Assembly (NCBI GenBank): GCA_001464815.1 | Contig: LNDW01000020.1 | Span: 124,001 to 188,000, forward strand | Direction: 5' to 3' | DNA length: 64,000 nt | DNA from: Betaproteobacteria bacterium Ga0077527 | GTDB taxonomy: Bacteria; Pseudomonadota; Gammaproteobacteria; Burkholderiales; SG8-41 | In this document: one piece after another, positions 8,079-15,509 of the stretch | Numbering within the stretch: the first letter of the stretch is position 1 | Layout: the number at the start of each line of letters is the position of its first letter | Notes under the pieces: model-generated | What the model saw: only the letters and a program-made list of their open reading frames with translations | The model's database searches: none | Told to the model about the DNA's origin: nothing | Position numbers and translations under genes: made by a program

Positions 8079-9428
8079 TCACCCCTGCTGCGCCAGCATC
8101 TGCCCGATGGCGCGGTCGAGGTGGCGCAGCGAGTTGCACTCGCGCAGCAGGCTGCAGAACGGCGCGTAGCGCAGCATGTCGGAATCCCCCGTGCCCCAGC
8201 TCGCCGGGTGCTCGGGGTTGAGCCAGATCAGGCGCCGCGCGTGACTTGAGATGCGCCCGAAAATGTCGATGCGCGGATCGTTGTTGTTGCCGCGGGCGTC
8301 GCCGACGATGATCACCGTGGTCTTGGGGGTGATCAGCTTCATCCACTGCGCTTCAAATTCCGCCAGCGCGTTGCCGTAGTTCGATGACTGGTGGCCGATT
8401 TTGTCGAGGATATGCGGGATGGCCTGTTCGACGGCTTGATGTTCGAGAATCTCGCTGACATTGATGGTGCCGCCGGCAAAGGCAAAGGCCTTGAGGCCGG
8501 ACAAGGCTTCGTTCAGCGCATACAGGAACATCAGCAAAAACTGCGACACCCCGGCCACCGAGCCCGATACATCACACAGTACCAGCACATCCGGCTTGTC
8601 GATCTTGCGCTGCTTCCAGTGGGTGACAAAGGGCACGCCACCCCAGCCGACGTTGCGGCGGATGGTGCGGCGGATGTCGAGCTGGCCGCGCAGCTTGCGG
8701 CGGCGGGTGCGCGCATAACGCGCGGCGAGCTTGCGCGCCATGCGCCGGGTGAGCAGGCGCAGGCGTTCGAGGTCGCGTGCACTCACGCCCGAGAGCCGCA
8801 CCGCCTGCAGGCGTTCGCTGTGCATGGCCTCGGCGTCGCCGCGTCCGAACATTTCCAGATGGCGGTCGACATAAGCGCGCACCGCGCGGCGCAGCGTGAC
8901 CACCTGGCCGGCGATATGCGTGGCGCGTTCCGCGTCAGCCGCATCACCGCTGCGGCGCAGCGCGGTGATTTCGTCTTCCAGTGCGATAAGCCCGGCTTCA
9001 CGCAGGATGCGCAGCGTGTACAACGCACCCTGGGTGAAATAGCGGATCTGCGCGAGGCCCACGGCCTGCGCCGCCGCCTCGATGGTGGCGGTGATCGCGG
9101 CGCTGTCGTTGCGCTCAAGCATCTGCGCCAGCCTGCTGGTGGGGACCGCCTGCATCGCGGCAGACTCATCGGCGGGTTTCCCGGCATCGGCCGCCCAGTC
9201 AAACCGCTCACGGCGGAAATACAGCTCAAAGGCCTCGGCGTAGAGCGCCTTCTCTTCGGGTGTTTTGGCGAGGACCAGGCCGAGGGCATCTTTCAGGTGG
9301 TCGCGGTTGGCATAACCGACAACATTGACGGTGCGCACGGCATCGATGCTCTCGGCCGCGGAAATGTGCAGCCCGGCGCCGCGCGCCATCTCCAGGAAGT
9401 GCTGCAGCGGCGCGAAGGCCGGATTCAC
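8079..9428 (-). CDS. VWA-domain protein, CoxE-like
   Basis: A 449-residue protein with a C-terminal von Willebrand A domain. The metal-binding MIDAS motif DVSGS is at residues 286-290, and the domain continues through FAFAGGTINVSEIL and TVIIVGDARGNN. The N-terminal half is helical and basic. CoxE-like VWA proteins act with a MoxR AAA+ ATPase as metal-cofactor insertion or complex-assembly chaperones, for example in CO dehydrogenase maturation. The MoxR partner overlaps its start by 4 bp. The last 21 codons are repeated downstream of the toxin-antitoxin pair. No cox or other client enzyme is in the window, so the target is unknown. Confidence 0.88.
   Translation of the reverse strand: MNPAFAPLQHFLEMARGAGLHISAAESIDAVRTVNVVGYANRDHLKDALGLVLAKTPEEKALYAEAFELYFRRERFDWAADAGKPADESAAMQAVPTSRLAQMLERNDSAAITATIEAAAQAVGLAQIRYFTQGALYTLRILREAGLIALEDEITALRRSGDAADAERATHIAGQVVTLRRAVRAYVDRHLEMFGRGDAEAMHSERLQAVRLSGVSARDLERLRLLTRRMARKLAARYARTRRRKLRGQLDIRRTIRRNVGWGGVPFVTHWKQRKIDKPDVLVLCDVSGSVAGVSQFLLMFLYALNEALSGLKAFAFAGGTINVSEILEHQAVEQAIPHILDKIGHQSSNYGNALAEFEAQWMKLITPKTTVIIVGDARGNNNDPRIDIFGRISSHARRLIWLNPEHPASWGTGDSDMLRYAPFCSLLRECNSLRHLDRAIGQMLAQQG
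8083..8144 (-). repeat. VWA gene 3' end, direct repeat copy B
   Basis: The copy of the 62-bp repeat still attached to the VWA gene; 60 of 62 bases match 7339-7400. It encodes the functional C-terminus and ends in TGA at 8079-8081. Confidence 0.85.
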
Positions 9429-10399
9429 GCCACGCCGGCGTCGCGGCGCGCGCGATGCAGCAGGTTGCCGATTTCCTTGTCCGCCAATGCGATGTCGGCC
9501 TCGAACTTGAGCAGCACGTTCAGAGTCTCGCGCACCACGGCATCACCCAGCACCGCCGTGTGCAGCAGCACCAGCGTGCGCGCCCAGTCTATGGTCTCGC
9601 TGACCGAGGGCGGCTTGCGCAGGTCCAGCGCGCGCAACTGCTGCACAAAACTCACCAGTTGCGCGAGCAGTTTGGCGTCGATGCCCGGCACCCTGGTCGC
9701 AACAATGCGTGATTCAAGTTTCGCATCGGGAAAGTCGATGTGTAAATGCAGGCAGCGCCGCTTCAGCGCGTCGCCGAGGTCGCGGGTGGAGTTGGAAGTC
9801 AGCAGCACAATCGGCGGCACCCGTGCCGAGACGGTGCCGATCTCGGGCACGGTGACCTGGTAGTCCGACAGCACCTCAAGCAAAAAGGCCTCGAATTCCT
9901 GGTCAGCCTTGTCGATCTCGTCGATCAGCAGCACGCTGCCGCGCGGCTGCTCCAGCGCCTTGAGCAGCGGCCGCGGTTCGAGAAAGTCATGAGAAAAAAA
10001 CACGTCGCCGAAACCACGCAACTTGCTGAGCGAGGCTTCGAGGCTGTCGGTTTCACCGATCACCGAGCCGATTTTCTCGCGCAGTATCTGGGTGTAGAGC
10101 AGCTGTTTGCCGTACTTCCACTCATACAGCGCCTTGGCCTCGTCCAGGCCCTCGTAACACTGCAGGCGGATCAGCGGCAGGTCCAGCCACTGCGCCAGTG
10201 ATTTGGCGAGCTCGGTCTTGCCCACACCCGCCGGGCCTTCAACCACCACCGGCTTCTGCAGCTGGCAGGCGAGATATACCGCCATCGAAATCGCGCGGCT
10301 GCTGATATAACCCGCGCCCTCCAGCCCGGCCTCGACGGCTTCGACGGAACCCGGCAGCAGGCGCTGCGCGGCCAATTGCAGATCAGCGGTGTTCGGCAT
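9425..10399 (-). CDS. MoxR-family AAA+ ATPase (CoxD-like)
   Basis: A 324-residue AAA+ chaperone ATPase. It has Walker A GPAGVGKTE near residues 55-63, Walker B SVLLIDEIDKAD, sensor 1 LLTSNSTRD and the CoxD-type insert YEWKYGKQLLYTQILRE. MoxR ATPases remodel client enzymes together with VWA partners, and the VWA gene follows with a 4-bp overlap. ATG 10399 is used; a TTG at 10411 is possible. There is no strong ribosome-binding site. An inverted repeat (CGCTCA-N6-TGAGCG, 10405-10422) lies immediately upstream. Confidence 0.9.
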   Translation of the reverse strand: MPNTADLQLAAQRLLPGSVEAVEAGLEGAGYISSRAISMAVYLACQLQKPVVVEGPAGVGKTELAKSLAQWLDLPLIRLQCYEGLDEAKALYEWKYGKQLLYTQILREKIGSVIGETDSLEASLSKLRGFGDVFFSHDFLEPRPLLKALEQPRGSVLLIDEIDKADQEFEAFLLEVLSDYQVTVPEIGTVSARVPPIVLLTSNSTRDLGDALKRRCLHLHIDFPDAKLESRIVATRVPGIDAKLLAQLVSFVQQLRALDLRKPPSVSETIDWARTLVLLHTAVLGDAVVRETLNVLLKFEADIALADKEIGNLLHRARRDAGVA

Positions 10400-10404
10400 G
10401 TGAA

Positions 10405-10422
10405 CGCTCAAAATTGTGAGCG
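10405..10422. promoter_or_regulatory. Inverted repeat CGCTCA-N6-TGAGCG between the zeta-like and MoxR genes
   Basis: A perfect 6-bp dyad with an AT-rich centre sits in the few bases between the zeta-like gene stop (10424) and the MoxR ATG (10399). It could be an operator or a weak attenuator. It has no long T-run, so a terminator reading is less likely. Confidence 0.4.
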
Positions 10423-10423
10423 C

Positions 10424-11086
10424 CTATTTTAAGGGCTTAATGGTTACGGACCTTGCCGTCGCGGACTTCAGTGCCGCGGCCACGATCGGCTTTGCCCAGT
10501 CTGGTGCCCTTGGCAAATCCCGGGGATTGAGAACAAGCCCGCCCTTCATCTGCAATACCAGCACGGGCCTGGGCGCTTTACCCGCAGCCGGATCGCCTTC
10601 GACACTGTTGTCATAAACCCGCAGCGAAGCCAGCAGTGGCAGCAGCGTGATCAGGTTGAGCCGGCTGTGATCAAAGCGGCGGCGGATGGTGTCTTCGGGA
10701 ATGTCATGACCGCCGCGCGCGACACGGGCGCGCACCCGCGCGATGTGCAGCTCGGCAGTGACCAGCCCGGTGTACCAGACATGCACTTCGATGCCTTGTT
10801 TTGCTGCATCGATCAGCAGCCGGGTGATGGTGGAGGCACCCAGCGTGGTTTCAAAGGTGAAATCGAGGCGCTGCGCGATCGCCTGCTCCAGCAGGTCACG
10901 GCCGCGATGCCAGGCCGCGCTGTTGGCCTGGGTCTGGCTCAGGCCCGGGTTTGCGAGTTTAAGTTCGCGCGCGGTTTCATCCGGGTTGTAATAGAAACCG
11001 CCGGCACTGCGGATGGTTGCGCCGGCAACACTGCTTTTGCCCGCGCCATTGACTCCCGCCAGCACGTTGATGCGCGGGAAATTCAT
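10424..11086 (-). CDS. Zeta-toxin-like P-loop kinase
   Basis: A 220-residue P-loop protein with Walker A LAGVNGAGKSSV at residues 9-20, then NPDETAREL and FTFETTLGAS, the motifs that bind the nucleotide-sugar acceptor in the zeta/UNAG-kinase group. It continues with the basic helix IRRRFDHSRLNL. Zeta toxins phosphorylate UDP-N-acetylglucosamine and block cell-wall synthesis. The companion gene 29 bp upstream encodes a Phd-like protein rather than an epsilon antitoxin. The start at 11086 has AAGG directly adjacent, so translation may depend on coupling. Toxicity is inferred, not shown; some relatives are non-toxic AAA proteins. Confidence 0.8.
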   Translation of the reverse strand: MNFPRINVLAGVNGAGKSSVAGATIRSAGGFYYNPDETARELKLANPGLSQTQANSAAWHRGRDLLEQAIAQRLDFTFETTLGASTITRLLIDAAKQGIEVHVWYTGLVTAELHIARVRARVARGGHDIPEDTIRRRFDHSRLNLITLLPLLASLRVYDNSVEGDPAAGKAPRPVLVLQMKGGLVLNPRDLPRAPDWAKPIVAAALKSATARSVTIKPLK

Positions 11087-11115
11087 CCTTCAAAACCGCG
11101 GATTCGGCAACCGTT

Positions 11116-11466
11116 TCAGCGTTTCTTGCGTGCAGCTTTTACTGCGGCACGCCCCATCTCTTCCGGTGTCGCATTGAATGCATTGCTCACGGCCTTGCGT
11201 GCCGCCGGCGTCTGCATGCGCCCGAGCAGGGTGTCGTATTCAGCAGCAAGGTCGTTCAACACTGGCGCGCGGTCGCGGGTCAGCGCCACGAATTCGTCGT
11301 AGGCCAGCAGCACGGCCTTGGGTGCTTCGTGCCGGGTAATGGCGACAGCACCGCCGCGCATCACCTGCTCCATCACCGAGCCCAGTCCGTTCTTGAGCCG
11401 TGTGGCGGCAACCGCGGGAAGGTCAACAAGCTGGCCGTTGCTGTTTCGGTAGGTGAGTGTCGACAT
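11116..11466 (-). CDS. Phd/YefM-like antitoxin-type protein
   Basis: A 116-residue protein with a Phd/YefM-like N-terminal fold: AATRLKNGLGSVMEQVMRGGAVAITRHEAPKAVLLAYDEFVAL matches the pattern of a short DNA-binding half ending in a beta-hairpin. The C-terminal half is helical and basic (AAVKAARKKR) and would wrap the partner. It precedes the zeta-like kinase, as an antitoxin normally precedes a zeta or Doc toxin. AAGGA lies 6 bases upstream. Nested inverted repeats in its promoter fit autoregulation. Confidence 0.78.
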   Translation of the reverse strand: MSTLTYRNSNGQLVDLPAVAATRLKNGLGSVMEQVMRGGAVAITRHEAPKAVLLAYDEFVALTRDRAPVLNDLAAEYDTLLGRMQTPAARKAVSNAFNATPEEMGRAAVKAARKKR

Positions 11467-11484
11467 GGCATGTCCTTGGCAACA

Positions 11485-11511
11485 ATTTTGGCCATTTTAG
11501 CCAAAATGGCC
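11485..11511 (-). promoter_or_regulatory. Nested inverted repeats, predicted operator of the Phd-zeta pair
   Basis: Two overlapping perfect dyads: ATTTTGGC-N7-GCCAAAAT (11485-11507) and GGCCATTTT-AGCC-AAAATGGCC (11490-11511). On the minus strand the centre contains a TAAAAT -10-like box. The array starts 19 bp upstream of the antitoxin ATG, the usual place for a conditional-cooperativity operator. Confidence 0.7.
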
Positions 11512-11558
11512 ATTCCTTGCCACACCCTGCCCCGCACCTGGCACAGGCTCAGGATTGG

Positions 11559-11586
11559 ATTCAAATCTTTGTTTTTATTGATATTT
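11559..11586 (-). repeat. Copy of dispersed AT-rich motif
   Basis: Minus-strand reading AAATATCAATAAAAACAA, then AGATTTGA. It lies between the Phd-like gene and the gamma-glutamyltransferase stop, and is the most divergent copy at its 3' side. Confidence 0.5.
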
Positions 11587-11601
11587 AATGAAGCCGCAGG
11601 C

Positions 11602-11640
11602 GTGAGCCGGGGGCGTGAGCCGGGGGCGTGAGCCGGGGGC
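11602..11640 (+). repeat. Three tandem copies of a 13-bp unit GTGAGCCGGGGGC
   Basis: Three perfect, directly adjacent 13-bp units occupy 11602-11614, 11615-11627 and 11628-11640, just beyond the gamma-glutamyltransferase stop codon. This is a short minisatellite, probably variable in copy number by slippage. Confidence 0.9.
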
Positions 11641-11648
11641 GGCAACAC

Positions 11649-13415
11649 CTACCAAGCCAGCGCGTAACCCTCGCGGCGCGGATCGGCGCCGGCGTGGCGC
11701 AGGCCGGTTTCGGGGTCGATCTTGATCGCGCACACCGCGGCATTGGCTGCCGGGAAACGCGGCCAGACTTCGACATCGTGGCCGCGGCGGCGCAGTTCGG
11801 CGATGACTTCGGGTCCGAAGTCCTCTTCGACATTGAGCCGGCCCGGATAGTAGGCGTGCGGCGCGAAGGAGTTGGGGAAGCTCTGCGATGAAACACGCGG
11901 CGCTTCCACCGCCTGCTGCACAGTCATGCCATGGTCAACAACATTGAGGAAAACCTGCAGCATGCCCTGTGACTGCTGGTCGCCACCAGGTGTGCCGAAG
12001 GTCATGAACAGCTTGCCGTCCTTGAACGCCATCGCCGGATTCGGCGTCAGGCGCGGGCGTTTGCCGGGCTTGACCTCTGAGGGGTGGCCGGGCTCGAGGC
12101 GCGACTGGCAGCCACGCGATGAAATCGCAAGACCGGTGCCGGGAATGATCGGCGTTTCGCTGGCGTTGTCGGAAGTGGTGGCGGAGTAGCCGTTGCCCCA
12201 GCGGTCAACGACGCAGTTGTAGATGGTGTCCTGCGACAGCCTTGACAGGCCATGCGGCGAAGCCAGCGCGCCGGCGGTGATGCCGCCCGGCACAGTGCCG
12301 GTCATTTCGGGATCACCCGGATCAGGCAGACGGTCGAAGGCTTTCTGCATGTCGATGCGCGCGCGCTGGCGCCGGGCATAGGCTTCGGAAATCATCGCAT
12401 CGCGCGGCACCTTGACGAATTTCGGATCGCCGACATAGGCCTCGCGGTCGGCGAATGAAAGATTCAGCGCGGCGGCAATCAGGTGCGCATAGTCCGGCGA
12501 GTTGTGCTTCATCGAAGCGAGGTCGTAACCCTCGAGGATTTTCAGTGACTCGAGCAGCACGATGCCCTGGCACCACACGTCACAGGCATGCACGGTATAG
12601 CCGCGGTAGTTGACACTGATGCTGTCTTCGACGGGCACCTCAAACGCGGCGAGGTCGTCGAAGGTCATGAAGCCGCCATTGGCGGCGTGGTAATCGGAAA
12701 TCTCGCGCGCAATCGGGCCGCGGTAGAAATAGTCGTGCACCGCGGCGAGCTTTTTGTCGCGGTCGCCCTTGCAGTCGCGCTCGGCCTGGATCAGCCGCGC
12801 CATGGTCTTTGCGAGGTCTTCCTGCACGAACAGTTCGCCGACCTTCGGCGCGCGGCCCCTGGGCAGGAAAATGCGCTCGTTATCGGGCCAGCGCTTGAAG
12901 CTGTTTTCGAGGTATTCGATATTGGTCGACAACAGGGGGTAAACAGCAAATCCATCACGCGCCAGCTCCATCGCCGGCGTCACCGCCTCTTCAAACGAAA
13001 TCGTGCCGTAGCGGCGCAGCGCAGTGATGTAGGTCGCCGGCGCCGCGGGTATCACCGTGCGCAGCAGGTTTTCCGGCACCGCCTTGCCGTTGCCGGCGGC
13101 GATCAGCTTCGCGACATCGGTGTTCTTCGGCCAGTAGCCGAGCCCGGCGAGGCTGACCACCTTGTCCTGCTCTTTCATGTAGATCAGCGTCGGCGCAACG
13201 CAGGTGAAGCTGACCATGTCCGGCTGCAGCACCGACAGCGCCATCGACGCAGTGACACCGGCATCGACGGCATTGCCGCCGCGATCAAGCACACGCATCG
13301 CGGCGAGTGTCGCGAGGTAATGACCGGCGGATGCGGCGTGATTGCGCCCGACCATGTTCGGCCGGAAACTCGGCGCCGGGACCGCCATTTTTACTGCGCG
13401 TTTTTTTTCGGCCAT
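11649..13415 (-). CDS. Gamma-glutamyltransferase family protein
   Basis: A 588-residue N-terminal-nucleophile hydrolase that as a family cleaves or transfers gamma-glutamyl groups after autocatalytic splitting into large and small subunits. Conserved parts include GGNAVDAGVTASMALSVLQP, the autocleavage region SQDTIYNCVVDRWGN, GNGYSATTSDN, and the small-subunit block PRLTPNPAMAFKDGKLFMTFGTPGGDQQ. The Thr after Asp in DTIYNCVVD aligns with the catalytic Thr of TTHYSVVD, but the following Thr-His is Ile-Tyr, so substrate specificity may differ from glutathione. No signal peptide is evident, so a cytoplasmic acylase- or amidase-like role is possible. GGAG precedes the ATG. Confidence 0.9.
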   Translation of the reverse strand: MAEKKRAVKMAVPAPSFRPNMVGRNHAASAGHYLATLAAMRVLDRGGNAVDAGVTASMALSVLQPDMVSFTCVAPTLIYMKEQDKVVSLAGLGYWPKNTDVAKLIAAGNGKAVPENLLRTVIPAAPATYITALRRYGTISFEEAVTPAMELARDGFAVYPLLSTNIEYLENSFKRWPDNERIFLPRGRAPKVGELFVQEDLAKTMARLIQAERDCKGDRDKKLAAVHDYFYRGPIAREISDYHAANGGFMTFDDLAAFEVPVEDSISVNYRGYTVHACDVWCQGIVLLESLKILEGYDLASMKHNSPDYAHLIAAALNLSFADREAYVGDPKFVKVPRDAMISEAYARRQRARIDMQKAFDRLPDPGDPEMTGTVPGGITAGALASPHGLSRLSQDTIYNCVVDRWGNGYSATTSDNASETPIIPGTGLAISSRGCQSRLEPGHPSEVKPGKRPRLTPNPAMAFKDGKLFMTFGTPGGDQQSQGMLQVFLNVVDHGMTVQQAVEAPRVSSQSFPNSFAPHAYYPGRLNVEEDFGPEVIAELRRRGHDVEVWPRFPAANAAVCAIKIDPETGLRHAGADPRREGYALAW

Positions 13416-13442
13416 TGCGTGCTCCTGCTGCAGATACTGAAA

Positions 13443-13631
13443 CTAGCCGCGTTCAGCCAGCGTCTTGCCACCCACGCCCCATGAATCCTTGGGGATGTCC
13501 TGCACCGTGATCCACACCGACTCCGGCTTCACGCCAACGGCATCAACAAAGGCCTGGGTGACTTTTTCAATCAGCACTTTTTTCTGTTCCGGGGTGCGGC
13601 CTGCAGCCACATAGAGTTGGGCGAACGGCAT
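13443..13631 (-). CDS. 4-oxalocrotonate tautomerase family protein
   Basis: A 62-residue tautomerase of the size and pattern of 4-OT subunits. Met-Pro at the start leaves catalytic Pro1 after Met removal. Arg11-like residues follow in AAGRTPEQKKVLIEKVTQAF, and the end reads VWITVQDIPKDSWGVGG. Such enzymes ketonise 2-hydroxymuconate-type dienols in aromatic degradation. A GGAG site lies 6 bases before the ATG, directly after a copy of the AT-rich motif. It lies between gamma-glutamyltransferase and a Bug gene, all on the minus strand; no meta-cleavage operon is present. Confidence 0.9.
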   Translation of the reverse strand: MPFAQLYVAAGRTPEQKKVLIEKVTQAFVDAVGVKPESVWITVQDIPKDSWGVGGKTLAERG

Positions 13632-13637
13632 GGTATC

Positions 13638-13665
13638 TCCTAAGTATTTGATTTAATTGAATTAT
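13638..13665 (-). repeat. Copy of dispersed AT-rich motif
   Basis: Minus-strand reading ATAATTCAATTAAATCAA, then ATACTTAGGA. Its 3' end merges with the ribosome-binding site of the tautomerase gene (start 13631). Confidence 0.6.
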
Positions 13666-13676
13666 TTTTACCGCGT

Positions 13677-14672
13677 TTACTGCTCGAGCTTGATGTTGGC
13701 TTCCTTGATGACCTTGCCCCACTTCGCCATCTCGCTGTTGAGGAAGGTCGCGAATTCCGCGGGCGTGCTGCCGACCGCCACCGCACCGGATGCAGCAAAG
13801 GCCTTGATCAGATCCGGTGTCTGCAACGCGGCGATGACTTCGCGCGCGAGCTTGTCGACGATGGGGCGCGGCACACCGGCCGGCGCAACCATGCCCTGGA
13901 AGGCTTCGGCGGAATAACCCTTCAGCGTTTCACCGATGGTCGGCACCTCGGGCATCGAATCGAGGCGCTTGGCGCTGGTGATCGCAAGTCCCTTCACCTT
14001 GCCGGCCTTGATGTGCGGCACTGCCGAGATGGTGGTGGTAAACAGCATCGAGATGCGGCCGCCGATCAGGTCGGTGATCGCCGGCGGGATGCCCTTGTAC
14101 GGCACGTGGATCATCTGGATGCCGGCGGTACGCTGGAACAGTTCCGCCGACAGGTGCGGCGCGGAGCCGGCGCCCGGCGTGGCGAAGGTCAGCTCGCCGG
14201 GCTTGCCCTTGGCCATCGCGATCAGTTCCTTCACCGAGGACACCGGCAGCGAGGCGTTGACAACGACGATGTTGGGCTGCGAGTTGAGCTGCGTCACCGG
14301 CGTGAAATCCTTCAGCGGGTTGTACGGCAGCTTGGCGTAGAGACTGGGGTTGATGGCGAAGGTGGTGGTGATCATCAGCATGGTATAGCCATCAGGCGCC
14401 GCCTTGGACGCGATCTCGGTGCCGACGATGGTCGCCGCGCCCGGACGGGTATCGACCACAATGCTTTGTCCCCATTTTTCGGTGAGTTTCTGCCCGATCA
14501 GCCGCGTGCTGATGTCGAGCCCGCCGCCGGGGGCGAAGGGTACGATCATGCGGATGGGTTTGTTGGGATAGGCGGCTGCCGCCTTGTCTTGCGCAACCTT
14601 GTCCTGGGCTGCGGCAAGGCCTGAAAAAGCTGTGACGGCAAAGGCCACGCCGATGGAAAACTTCGCGTTCAT
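13677..14672 (-). CDS. Bug/TctC-family receptor
   Basis: A 331-residue periplasmic receptor. The ATG at 14672 is chosen because GGAGG lies 8 bases upstream and a signal peptide (MNAKFSIGVAFAVTAFSGLA) follows at once; an upstream open extension lacks both. After the signal there is a Lys/Ala-rich linker, KVAQDKAAAAYPNKPIRMIV, longer than in the other Bug proteins here. Then come GGGLDISTRL, VVDTRPGAAT and QMIHVPYKGIPPAITDLIGG. It lies directly upstream of the tautomerase on the same strand, 45 bp apart, so the two may be co-transcribed. Confidence 0.93.
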   Translation of the reverse strand: MNAKFSIGVAFAVTAFSGLAAAQDKVAQDKAAAAYPNKPIRMIVPFAPGGGLDISTRLIGQKLTEKWGQSIVVDTRPGAATIVGTEIASKAAPDGYTMLMITTTFAINPSLYAKLPYNPLKDFTPVTQLNSQPNIVVVNASLPVSSVKELIAMAKGKPGELTFATPGAGSAPHLSAELFQRTAGIQMIHVPYKGIPPAITDLIGGRISMLFTTTISAVPHIKAGKVKGLAITSAKRLDSMPEVPTIGETLKGYSAEAFQGMVAPAGVPRPIVDKLAREVIAALQTPDLIKAFAASGAVAVGSTPAEFATFLNSEMAKWGKVIKEANIKLEQ

Positions 14673-14777
14673 GCAGGAACCTCCGGGGGAATGAATCGAT
14701 GTTACACCAAGCCCGCGCCTGGGCCCGGTGCTGCTCCGGCATGTGGAACACCCGCGGTCAAAGCCCGCCGGCAAACC

Positions 14778-15509
14778 TCAGGCTCCCCGGCCGTCCTCGC
14801 GCACGTTGCGCTTGCGTGCCTGATACAAGGTATCGAGCGTGATCTTGCGCACCTCGAGCTTGCTCTGCTCGATGTGGGTGGCGAGCAGGCGCTGCGCCTC
14901 ATCAACGCGGCGGCGCTGGATTGCGGTGAGTATCTTGCCGTGTTCGGCATAGGTCGCGGCAACACGGTCGGTGATGGTGAAATCGAGGCGGCGGATGATG
15001 CGCATGCGCTCGGTGATCTCGCGGTAGGTGCGCAGCATCTCGCGGTTGCCGGTGGATTCGACGATGGCGAGGTGAAAGGCCTCGTCGAGTGCGCCGACTT
15101 CCACCGGATCGGTCAGGCGCTGCGCTTCCTTCACATGCCACACCGCGGCCAGCGCATCGAGTCCGGGCCGCTCCGCCGCGTCGGCGCAGAGCTCACGCAC
15201 AGCGAAACATTCGATCAGCACACGGAAATCATAAAGCTCGTCGAATTTCTCGAAAGACAGCGGTGGCACCAGCCAGCCGACCTTGGGTATCGCCTCGACA
15301 AAACCCTCATGCTGCAGGCGCTGCAGCGCCTGGCGCAGCGGCGTGCGGCTGACCCGCGTCTGCCCGGCGAGTTCGGATTCGGACAGGCGGTCGCCGGGCA
15401 TCAGGTCAAAATCGAAAATGCGCTTCTTGATCCGCGCATAGGCCTGCTCGGCGAGGCTGCCCTCTTCCTCGCCACCACCGGTCTTGCTGATGTTGACGAC
15501 CTTGCTCAT
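14778..15509 (-). CDS. GntR-family transcriptional regulator (FadR/FCD subgroup)
   Basis: A 243-residue repressor-type protein. The winged helix is at residues 19-85 (AYARIKKRIFDFDLMPGDRL, RVSRTPLRQALQRLQHEGFV). A helical FCD ligand-binding domain follows with candidate metal-binding His residues in DEAFHLAIVES, AEHGKI and LATHIEQSK. It is the last gene of the ABC-importer/allophanate-hydrolase operon and overlaps the hydrolase gene by 4 bp. It probably senses the pathway substrate and represses the operon through the palindrome at 22660-22673. Confidence 0.9.
   Translation of the reverse strand: MSKVVNISKTGGGEEEGSLAEQAYARIKKRIFDFDLMPGDRLSESELAGQTRVSRTPLRQALQRLQHEGFVEAIPKVGWLVPPLSFEKFDELYDFRVLIECFAVRELCADAAERPGLDALAAVWHVKEAQRLTDPVEVGALDEAFHLAIVESTGNREMLRTYREITERMRIIRRLDFTITDRVAATYAEHGKILTAIQRRRVDEAQRLLATHIEQSKLEVRKITLDTLYQARKRNVREDGRGA

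Noticed and set aside
11602-11640. CRISPR-like array
   Set aside because: The units are 13 bp and directly adjacent, with no spacers.
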